Shown: positions 55,504-64,000 of the stretch, in pieces | How positions within the stretch are numbered: the first letter of the stretch is position 1 | How the letters are laid out: each line of letters starts with the position of its first letter | Source: Cylicocyclus nassatus | Lineage: Eukaryota > Nematoda > Chromadorea > Rhabditida > Strongylidae | NCBI GenBank assembly: GCA_958299035.1 | Contig: CATQJL010000316.1 | Coordinates: 44,141,585-44,205,584 of the forward strand | Direction: 5' to 3' | Length of the DNA stretch: 64,000 bases | Translations under genes and position numbers: made by a program | The notes under the pieces: generated by a model | Told to the model about the DNA's origin: nothing | Databases searched by the model: none | The model's input: the letters and a program-made list of their open reading frames with translations, nothing else

Positions 55504-56405
55504 GTGAGTATGTTGTCTCGGCCTCGTTAAATCTTGACTATGCGAGCTTAAAGTATGCCATGTTTTATAGGAAGAACTAGCGCAAACCTCGGTGATGATA
55601 GCAAATATTTGAGGTTGATCTTTGAGGACTGAAATGGGAAGGGTTTTATGTGATTATTGATCGTTTATTGCGTTGACCTCTTATAGGCTTATGCCTTGTT
55701 TAATCTTCAGGATATCAAAGGGAATAGGGTTGATACTTGCTAACGCAGACAGAGGGATTGCATCTCTTTGGTCGCTTGCGCGGTAAAGCATTCGAACTTG
55801 CTTTCTTTCGTCGTTCAGCAAGTTGATTTTGATTCTCGTTTCACTCTTTGAAATAAGTTCTTTCATAAAGAGAAGTTGTTTCTTCGCGGTTTCTGAGATG
55901 TCTCGTCTATAGAGTTCCTTGAAACTAGGCTGTGCTGCATCGTACCGTTACATCAGCTCCACAAAGTGAAGAGCCTCTACTCGATGGAATAATCTAGGTA
56001 AGGAAAGTCGACAACTTGGATCCACAACTTTGGAAAAAGGAGCCTCAGTGATTAGGTCGGTTGGCCTGTTTGGTGACATTTGTACGGTTTCGTCCGTGGT
56101 GGCGGGCGCTTACCATTATAACCATAGATATGCTTGACCTGGAACTGGTACGCACTTGGGGAATCCGATCGTTTAATTGAAACAGAGGAGACAGGTGATC
56201 CCTACCGGTGCTTACGGCCTCTAATTTCTGCCCAATGCTCTGCTCTGATTGTTGGATTGCTGTAATTCAAGTAAGTTCCTGTAGATTGCGGGAGTGTATG
56301 ACTCTCTTGTTGTTGACCAGACTGCGCGGGGTACGCAGCGTACGCTCACTTGCAATAAAGATCTGGACCGTAGCCGCGCGTACGCCGCGCAGTCTGACCC
56401 AATGC
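55504..56405. other. No recognised feature except a small palindrome
   Basis: AGACTGCGCGGGGTACGC at 56323 recurs inverted at 56374-56396, a short GC-rich palindrome. Nothing else is supported. Confidence 0.4.
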
Positions 56406-56828
56406 TTAAAGGCAGCCTCCCACCAGATTGGGGGAGGGGGCACCTGGCTCTGATAGTAATGTAATAGTGGACCCCCTTTTCAAGCGACAACAGAAGTTTG
56501 GAGCGCGCAAGGGGTCTAGGAAGTCTAAAAATCGTCCTCAAGTGGCCCGGATCTTACGGTAGGCTCGGGCGAGTACAAGATGCATGCAGGGTAGGGACGC
56601 AGAGTCGTTGCTGGACTCTGCCCTTATGTCTGTGTGTGCTATGCCTGCTCTGGCGCCTTCCAGTTCGATGGCCTACCGTAATGATACGGGCTACTTTAGG
56701 AGCAAATTTCAGGCTTCGTAGACCCCCCTTTTTCGCTCCAAACTTCAGTCATCGCTTAGGTAGGGGATCTACTTTAACATCGCTACAAAACCCGGCACCC
56801 ACCTTTTTGCCGGGACGCTGCCTTTAAA
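56406..56828. mobile_element. Palindromic MITE (TTAAAGGCAGC termini)
   Basis: Left TTAAAGGCAGCCTCCC, right the inverse of TTTAAAGGCAGCGTCCC. The arms match imperfectly throughout (for example GAAGTTTGGAGCG, CTTACGGTAGGC with their inverses). This end sequence is one I associate with abundant MITEs of strongylid nematodes. Non-coding. Confidence 0.75.
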
Positions 56829-57370
56829 GCTGCCAAATGCTCGTCGACTAACTACCAACTTGCATAATTGATTTAACGAGTTCTCACTGTCTCTAACTAC
56901 TATCTAGTGAAACCAAGCCAATGGAAACGGGTGACAAGGGAAAGATGGTGACTGTGGAAATTGGTAATGAGACACGTATCTATAGATGCGCCTCGAAACG
57001 CTGATTTCGAATCCGTTTTGCTCTCTGCTAAAAGATTGTCTGGTATTAGTCAGAATCTTTTTCGCATAAGGATGTGCACTGTTTCAGTTAAGCAGTATTA
57101 TGAGCATTGTGAAGTTTGTGTTTCGCTTCTTGAATCAACATTTTGACAATTGCTCGAGCCTGGATAACCGTCTCAGTTGCGCTTATCCTTAGCAACGCAG
57201 ATATCAATTATTTTGATTTTGCTTTGGTGTTCAGAAATTGTGCGGAGAACTCCTGATTTATTTCAAAAGGTTGTTTAGCGAATAGTGAGACAGTTATTAC
57301 AAGTATCATGCTACATGCAGGGTCATGAGAGATGTAACGGTGGGAGAATGCGAGCGCCAATGAATACCAC
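56829..57370. other. No recognised feature
   Basis: A frame at 56961-57146 (+) is open but has no splice junctions or known domain. Confidence 0.4.
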
Positions 57371-58440
57371 TATTTATTTATTTATTTATTTATTCATACG
57401 CACTTCGGCGTGCTATCAATCGAACAAAACAGCTAACATGAGGATACTAAGGAGAGCCGCAATGAAAATGAAGTAATAAACACAAAACAAAACAAAAAAA
57501 ACCACCGGATATCTTTTGATCAGCACATCAAGCAACAACATATGGGTGGGACCAGAAATAAGCTGAAAGGACATACTAACGAGTAGTGTAAATTCCAGAC
57601 TAAAGAATTCGTATATCCACTTACCCTCGCCAGCCAACAGACATGAAAGCGGCCCAACAGTGGGAGCGGGAGCAGAAGCTCGGCAAACGGATACGCCGGC
57701 AGCCCCCGCCGACATACCCAGACGGGTACACTGGTAGGGGGCCACCAGCATACCCGCTCACCAAACCTCCACATCACTCCCACCATCCGGCCACCACCAT
57801 CCCGGTGGGCAGGGGAGGGAAAGCAGCCTTAGGAGGATAATTAAAGAGTGCCTACACTACCTCATGTATGCCGCCTACAGCTTACTAGTCCACCCACAAG
57901 AAACACATACGGTAGTCGGGCCTCAACAAAACAAGGTGATCACGCAGACTCAACAAGTCTAGTACGACCTGAGCAGAAACTAAAGGCAGAGAAGGCAAGG
58001 TGCTAGAATTTATAAAGACAACCAACAAGGAAAAACAGAGCTAAAGATAACATTGAAGCAATCGGAAGGAAAGGAAGTAAAAAGTAGTCAGGTGGATGTA
58101 GATATTATCATTTGACGTCTCGTAGCTGAAGTAACTCAAGTACATCGATCTTGGACAAGGCTTTTTTGAAAGTGGCAGAATTTTTCTGAAGTAGAAGGGC
58201 AGGGGGCAAACACTCAATCCATTTAGCTGTTCTGAAAGCAAATGTGCTTAATCTGCGTTGCCGACATGAGGTGGGCAGCTTAGGGTAGCGAAAAGCAATG
58301 AGAGAGCGCCTTCCATAAACAGGACGAAATGACCAAAAATTGGAAGGCTTTAGGCGAAGTTCGCCTTTGAATATTTTGAATGCCAAAATCAAATCCATTT
58401 GAACTCTTCTATAGTATTTCGAATCTTTACTTTATCGGTG
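57371..58440 (-). mobile_element. LINE B: strongly truncated copy of the LINE A family
   Basis: On the - strand it begins in the C-terminal region (ILAFKIFKGELRLKPS, RPVYGRRSLIAFRYPKLP, RQRRLSTFAFRTAKWIE), continues through a 3' UTR similar to LINE A, and ends with the hairpin ACGC-N5-GCGT and an (AAATA)n tail (57371-57394). Only the last kilobase of the element is present, typical of 5' truncation. A mariner-type MITE begins 34 bp beyond its 5' edge. Confidence 0.8.
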
Positions 58441-58473
58441 AGACGACATTTGAGCTTTGGCCCTTTACTTCTA

Positions 58474-59389
58474 TTAGGTTGATGCATAATTCCTGCACCA
58501 AAATAGGTACAGACCGCAATAACTCGGAATATGTATTCCTATATCCCAGGTAGGATTCCATAAATCATTAGATAGAGCAAACCTAGCCCTACAAGACAGT
58601 GCTCACATATCTGCACCAGCTTTGATCCTCGCGAAGTTTTGAGCCGAAAAAATAGACCAATCAAAACAAAATTGTAACTTCGTTCAAAAAGCTCCTACAA
58701 AATTTCTTTCTTGCTCACCGTAGTCATTCCACGTAAGATATCTATCTATGAGGTTGCTGTATTTTTTTCTCAGCTAAACGATGAAAAACGGAGTTTTTCA
58801 TGTTTTTGCCTATAGTACATGCTATTAACAGTGAAACTTTACGTTTTCAGCCTTTTAAAACAGCTAGTTCACGAGAAATGACGGATCTAGCTCTTTTCAT
58901 GTGAATTTTTCTTGCCTAGTTGCAGAAAATTCGATATTTCTCGTAAACCAGCTGCTGTAAAAAGCTGAAAATTCACATTTACGCTTCAAAGATCCTATAG
59001 TATACAACTGTCAGTGCTGGAACATCTCAGCATTGTTTTGGAAAAAACATGAAAAACTTTGTTTTCTCAATTTCTAGCTGAAAAAACAATACAGCAGTTG
59101 CATAGAGGAATGTCTTATACGGAATAACGATGCATAAGCAAGCTAGAAACTTTTGAAATTTTTCCGAACTGACTTTCAATTTTTTCTTGGTTTTTTGGGG
59201 CGCTTGGATCCTTTTTGTTTTTAGCTTCAATCTTCGCTTGGATCAAAGCTGCTGCAAAACTTTAGTCACTATCTTGTAGAGCTAGGTTTGCTCTATCTAA
59301 TGATATATCGAATCCTATTTGGGATTTAGGATTATTCCGAGTTATTGCGGTCTGTACCTACTTGGTGCAGGAATTATGCAACAGCCTAA
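58474..59389. mobile_element. Palindromic MITE, TTAGGTTGATGCATAA family, copy 1
   Basis: Termini TTAGGTTGATGCATAATTCC / inverse, TA on both sides, then TGCACCAAAATAGG. TAGAGC-N7-GCYCTA at 58573-58591 and 59277-59295 (99 and 94 bp from the ends); the centre has TTCACGAGAAAT-type sequence. Intact, about 916 bp, non-coding. Confidence 0.85.
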
Positions 59390-59394
59390 TAGTA

Positions 59395-61312
59395 TTAGGT
59401 TGATGCATAACTCCTGCACCAAAATAGGCACAAACCGCCTTAATCCCAATAATCCAGTATCCCAAATAGGATTCGATATATCATTAGATATAGCAAACCT
59501 AGCTCTACAAGAAATTGCTCAAATATCTGCAATAGCTTTGATCCATTCGAAGTTTTGAGCCGAAAACTGAAAAAAACCATGCGTTCGAAAACCTTAAGAC
59601 CAATCAAAACAAAATTGTAACTTCGTTTAAAAAGCTCCTACAAATTTTTTGCTCACGCTAGACATTCCACGTAAAACATTTACTTATGCGGTTGCTGTAT
59701 TTTCTCAGCTAAACGATGAGAAAACGAAGTTTTTCATGTTTTTGCCAAATTAGTGCTGAGATGTTCTAGCACTGACAGTTGTACGCTATAGGGCCTTAGA
59801 AGAGTGATTGAATTTTCAGCTCTTTACAGCAGCTGGTTTACGAGAAATATCGAATTTTTAGGAAGTAGGCAAAAAAAATTCGGACAAAAAGAGCTAGATT
59901 CATCATTTCTCGTGAACTAGCAGTTCTAGAAGGGTGAAAATGTAAAGTTTCACTGCTAACGGCATATATTAGGTTGTCCGGAAATTAATGCAGGTTTTGA
60001 CTTTCAACCACAATAGGTCATACACTTCTCATTTCTGAATAGGTTGCAAAATACCGTTCGATAGAGCAAAGCAAGCTCTACAAGAAGGCTATCTTGCTTT
60101 TACAACAGCTTTCATTCACATCGAGTTCCAAGCCAAAAAGGTCCAACTGCCTAGAAAATCGAGGAAAATTGTAACTCCGTTCAAAACCATCCTACAAAAA
60201 CTCTAATTTGCTCGCGTAAACACTATCCATATAAGACGTCTATATGCGCCGTTGCTGTATCTTTTCCTTTGTTAGAATTCAAGAAAACGGAAATTTTCGT
60301 ATTTTTTACAAAGTGATGCTGTGCTGTCCCCACTCAAGTAGTTGTATGCTACAAACCTGTAAAAATATAAGCGCAAATTTTCAAATCTTTGAAAGCTTTA
60401 GTTCTCGAGAAATATCAAACAAAGCTTCTCTTAGTCAGGTTGTCCGAGCTGAAGTTCAAATTTCTCGAGAACTAAAGCTTTTAAAGAGTCGAAAATTCAC
60501 GCTCGTACTTCTACATGTAGTATACAACTATTTGAGTGGGGACAGCACAGCATCACTTTGTAAAAAATACGAAAATTTCCGTTTTCTTGAATTCTAACAA
60601 ATGAAAAAATGCAGCAACGGCGCATATAGAGGTCTAATATGGATAGTGTTTACGAGAGCAAATTAGAATTTTTGTAGGATAGTTTTGAACGGAGTTACAA
60701 TTTTCCTCGATTTTCTAGGCAGTTGGATCTTTTTAGTTTTTGGCTCGGAACTCGGCGTGGATGAAAACTTTTGTAAAAGCAAGATTGCCATCTTGTAGAG
60801 CTTGCTTTGCTTTATCGTAAGGTAGTTTGCAACCTATTTAGAAATGAGAAGCGTATAACTTATTGCGGTTGAAAATCAAAACCTGCATTAATTTCCGGAC
60901 AGCCTAATACTATACAGCTGTTAGTGCTAGAACATTTCAGCACTGATTTGGCAAAAACATGAAAAACTTTTTCTCATCGTCTAGCTGAGAAAAAAAATAC
61001 AGCAACCGCATAGATAAATGTTTTGCGTGAATGTCTACGCGTGAGCAAAAAAAAAAGAAATTTTGTGGGAGCTTTTTGAACGAAGTTAAAATTTTGTTTT
61101 GATTGATCTTAAGGTTTTCGAACGCACGGTTTTTTTTTCAGTTCGGCTCAAAACTTCGCGTGGGTCAAAGCTGGTGCAGATACTTGAGCACTTTCTTATA
61201 GAGCTGGGTTTGCTCTATCTAATGATATATCGAATCCTATTTGGAATATAGGATTTTTCCAGATTATTGCGGTATGTCCCTATTTTGGTGCAGGCATTAT
61301 GCATCAGTCTAA
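59395..61312. mobile_element. Palindromic MITE, TTAGGTTGATGCATAA family, copy 2 (interrupted)
   Basis: Same ends and internal landmarks as copy 1 (TAGAGC-type motif at 59489-59507 and 61199-61217). It starts five bases after copy 1 ends (TAGTA between them). A TTAGGTTGTCCGGAAA-family MITE (59969-60907) is inserted at a TA in its centre. Confidence 0.85.
59969..60907. mobile_element. Palindromic MITE, TTAGGTTGTCCGGAAA family, intact copy
   Basis: Ends TTAGGTTGTCCGGAAATTAA / inverse, TA at 59967-59968 and 60908-60909. TAGAGC-N7-GCTCTA at 60062-60080 and, with one change, 60796-60814, each 93 bp from its end. CTCGAGAA flanks the centre (about 60403 and 60463). Nested in the element above. Confidence 0.9.
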
Positions 61313-61782
61313 TAAAACTTTGAAGAAAAACAAATGTCGCTTAAGGAGTATATGGCTCTATGTCGTTAATATGGTCCTGAAGTCAGAAGAAGCGCTAGAA
61401 AATCTGATTTTCAATTTAGAACATCTAGAAATGAATTACAAAAGCCAAAGCAAAGTTTGCAGTCTGTTTCATGAACAAAAGGAAACAAGACTGTCCTGAT
61501 TTTACATATAGAGCAAACTCAGAATTATGGGCAATTTAGTTTTCAAAAATTTCGAAATTCGAGTCTATGAGTTCCAAAATTTGAAATCCAGCACTTTACT
61601 TTCAGTGTAACATCAGAATGTATACAGTACTGTATCACCAAACCAAAGAGGTTTTGACGGTAAAAATCGATACTGGTAAGTCATGACAGCTAAGGTCTGG
61701 AGCCAGCTTAGCTACTATTAGGAGGGACATGAAATTGAAGGCAATGGCTAGGCAAATCTCGACCTAGTCAAATTTCGCTTAC
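61313..61782. other. No recognised feature
   Basis: The first 190 bp contain an open + frame (RSIWLYVVNMVLKSEEALEN) without splice support. Otherwise unrecognised. Confidence 0.35.
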
Positions 61783-62081
61783 CTGGGGTCATCCAATGCG
61801 CTGATCCCGAAAATCCACTTTAGAGAGCTTGAAAATGGCGAAAACGAGAGTTTGCCAATGCTCTTCGCTTTCAAATTGGACGAATGCGACAAGGTCGATG
61901 AGGCTGAATTGTTGCAGGGCCCAATGGTTATAGCATTGCGGCGGGCAGCCTCCAATTGTGAGGAGGGTATTGCCAACTCGTCCGGAAGCGTGTAAGATTG
62001 GCCTGCGCGTGTAAGTTTGAGAGCCATTTTCTGGGCAGGAAAGGCATGCTGTGCAACCAGGATTGCACTGTTTTCATACAT
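61783..62081 (-). CDS. Candidate exon, Ser/Ala-rich protein
   Basis: On the - strand an ATG at 62081 opens 99 codons to CCCCAG|GTAAGC, a near-perfect donor. It reads MALKLTRAGQSYTLPDELAI, then SSTLSHSSNLKAKSIGKLSF. A second frame through the same DNA (NHWALQQFSLIDLVAFVQFE) also looks protein-like but carries a TGA before the donor. The true frame is therefore uncertain. No family recognised. Confidence 0.35.
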
Positions 62082-62865
62082 GGGCGATAAGGACCTATCG
62101 CGTTGAAATCCTGAGTTGTTGAGTTTTGCCGATCCCTAACTTAGAATGGGTGAGTACAAAAATTTGACAGCTAATCGCACAAAGAGGGACTAGTAAAGTT
62201 TGGAACGCTGATTTTTTTTGAAATTGATATTCTATACCAAAAATCCTTCAAGTTTCGGCATAAGAAATTTCGGGTAGTTTTGTATTACTCAATCAAGCCT
62301 TATGTGCAGCAGGGGTTCACTGGATTATGATTAGAGAGTATCATCGAGGTTGTGTATAAAGCACATTCGAAGTGCAAATTGAGGGTGTCGCATTCACTCT
62401 ATGTTCATGTTTTTCCAAATGAAGGGTAACGAATGAAGGACAAACAATAGTAAAGGTAGGTTGAAAGTAAAGATGAAGGAAAAACAAGCTAGTAAAGTAC
62501 GAACGGTGTGTAAATTTACGTCAAAAACTCGTATGTTACTAACTGGAGGTGTTCAATGAAATAGGAGCAGAGGGAGATACGTGAAAAGTGGTTAAACACT
62601 TAGGCATCTGTACGCGACAAATGAAGCTTTACTTATATGAAGCAAGAATGGGTTTATCAACTAACTCTGAATGCGTGTCCTCAAGTTGAACGTTCTCTTT
62701 CTTGTTCGAAAGTGCCATACAACTTGAGATCAAGCTCTTTTGGTGATCTTGTAGATAAAGGTGAAAACTACAAACAGTGTCTGCCCCAAAAATGTCATCT
62801 TTCGCAGATTTTTTTTATTCGGCTAGTTAAAAACGCTTTTCAAGACTTTTGCTATTTTTATATTA
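62082..62865. other. No recognised feature
   Basis: An 82-codon frame at 62637 (+) has no splice support. Nothing else. Confidence 0.4.
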
Positions 62866-63064
62866 CCCTATTTTCAGGTGTATAAGCCGCACCCTTTTTG
62901 CTCTAAGCGCGAGCAGACCCAGGCGTGCCGCCGCGCATATGTCGCGCGAAGCGGTCGCCTTATCGCATACTGCTCTCACTTAACGCGCTCCATGATGACA
63001 GTCAGTCTTTTGGCGTTTCGCCTTTAGAGCGAAAAGGGTGCGGCTTATACACGTGAAAATAGGC
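62866..63064. mobile_element. TA-flanked MITE (CCCTATTTTCA-GTGTATAAGCC termini)
   Basis: About 40-bp inverted ends (CCTATTTTC, GTGTATAAGCCGCACCC, GCTCTAA) enclosing a GC-rich centre (GCGAGCAGACCCAGGCGTGC). TA at 62864-62865; on the right it runs straight into the next MITE at a TA (63065-63066). Relative of the MITE at 13888-14101. Confidence 0.75.
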
Positions 63065-63760
63065 TAGGTTGTCCCAAAAATTCTGTCGTTTCAATTTGAA
63101 ATTTGTAACTTTGCGCTATCTCAACGGATTTGCATTCTTATAATTACATTTGAAAGGGTAAGTCTTTCACTTTCGAACACTTCCCTTTGTAGCTTCTAAA
63201 ACACACTGAATGCAGAGATAAAAATGGAAAAGAAGACCATACAAACTTTGATAATTTCAAGTTAGGTCGCCAAAAACCTGTACCGCTGCGCAAAATTCTG
63301 AAAACGTAAGTACACAGGACCTACTCTTTACAGCTGTGAAAAGTCTGTGCTGTTTGAATGTGTCTGTGAAAAGTTATAATTTTCGAGAAAAGGGACAAAT
63401 TAATTAGTTTTGGCATTTTCTGCAGTGAATTCGAAATTGTAACTTTTCACAGAAACTTCCAAACAGCACAAACTTTTCACTGCTGCAAAGAATAGGTCAA
63501 AGTATCTGTGCACTTACGTCTTCAGAGTTTTCCGCAGCGTTTTAGACTTTTGGCGACCTAACTTAAAATGATAAAAGTTTATATGGTCTTCTTTCCATTT
63601 TTGTCTCTGCAGTCAGCATGTGTCAGAAGCTAGAAGGGAAAGTATTCGAAAGCGAGAGACATACGCTTTCAAATAAAGTTAAAAGGATGCAAATCCGTTG
63701 AGAAAGCGCAAAGTTACAAATTTTCAAAAATGGAACGACAGAATTTCCGGGACAACCTAA
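63065..63760. mobile_element. Palindromic mariner-type MITE (TAGGTTGTCCCAAAAATTC / CCGGGACAACCTAA)
   Basis: Left TAGGTTGTCCCAAAAATTCT, right the inverse of TTAGGTTGTCCCGGAAATTC, then matching TGTCGTT and long arms (TTGGCGACCTAACTT, AAACTTTTCACTGC with their inverses). Shares its right TA (63761-63762) with the element that follows. Confidence 0.85.
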
Positions 63761-63762
63761 TA

Positions 63763-64000
63763 TTAGGTTGACGCGAAATCAATGCGTGTTTGCAAGACCT
63801 TCCAGACAACTATTTTTGTGGTGATCTGTAGTCGTGTAGTCTTACAATTCTCTTTCATCTCCAACAATTCTTCTTTTGAGTTTTTTAAAATTCATGGCGG
63901 TTAAGAGAGAGCAAGGTACAGCACGTTTTCAACAGATGCATAGTTTCATCCACTTTAAACCACCAGAACGTAGATTCCAATTCAGCAGAGGGCACTTGTA
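63763..64000 (+). mobile_element. Mariner-type element, left end only (runs off the window)
   Basis: Starts TTAGGTTGACGCGAAATCAA directly after the shared TA. An ATG near 63894 opens a frame (MAVKREQGTARFQQ) still open at the window edge; it does not clearly match a transposase start. Confidence 0.55.

Noticed and set aside
1..64000. tRNA or rRNA genes
   Set aside because: I looked for box-B-like GGTTCGANTCC with an upstream box A and for conserved rRNA segments and saw none; a tRNAscan or covariance-model run would be decisive.

Overview
The window is eukaryotic and almost certainly from a nematode. Host coding sequence occurs only as short exons with GT/AG junctions, most of the DNA is transposon-derived, and there are no operons, Shine-Dalgarno sites or other prokaryotic signals. 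The oac-type acyltransferase gene, the RTE- and CR1/jockey-like LINEs and the dense palindromic TA-target MITEs fit a strongylid (hookworm-like) nematode. That placement rests on remembered family resemblance, not on a search.

The best-supported host gene is an acyltransferase-3 (nematode OAC family) gene on the + strand. Five exons (20169-20322, 29407-29515, 32076-32251, 44057-44128, 44366-44490) join in perfect reading phase to give 212 codons. They cover the second half of the membrane acyltransferase domain and the start of the region that normally leads into an SGNH domain. The introns are about 9.1 kb, 2.6 kb, 11.8 kb and 0.24 kb and are packed with mobile elements. The 5' exons and the SGNH exons were not found. 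Weaker host-exon candidates lie at 1157-1320, 1582-1730 (globin-like, - strand), 28070-28245 (-), 28942-29122, 42637-42999 (-, two exons), 49596-49886, 55235-55503 and 61783-62081 (-).

Layout. 0-13 kb: scattered relics, a cluster of TA-flanked foldback elements (2.2 and 4.1-4.8 kb) and a hairpin-rich repeat (9.7 kb). 13.4-20.1 kb: a 5'-truncated CR1/jockey-like LINE on the - strand, then endonuclease fragments of related LINEs, one split by a 176-bp insertion with a target duplication. 20.5-32 kb (OAC introns): mariner-type MITEs, a 5'-truncated Penelope-like element bounded by 26-bp direct repeats, a TTAA-flanked piggyBac-like MITE, and a large palindromic MITE with a hAT-like element nested in it (8-bp duplication). 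33-44 kb: four long palindromic MITEs, a decayed RTE LINE, a GC-rich foldback and a possible minus-strand gene. 45-54 kb: Helitron/HINE-like elements with a ~120-bp minisatellite, a second hairpin-rich repeat, and a Tc1-like foldback of 2.7 kb holding a nested HINE. 54-64 kb: more MITEs, a second LINE copy, and two runs of MITEs joined at or near shared TA dinucleotides.

The most unusual signals are: (i) a short inverted repeat, TAGAGC-N7-GCTCTA, kept 91-99 bp from the ends of MITEs whose termini differ; (ii) a run of hairpins shared by repeats at 9.7 and 50.0 kb, one stem showing a compensatory base-pair change; (iii) hammerhead-core-like motifs at two Penelope-like 3' regions; (iv) the OAC gene itself, whose sense-strand introns contain many near-perfect palindromes that would make long double-stranded RNA in the pre-mRNA.
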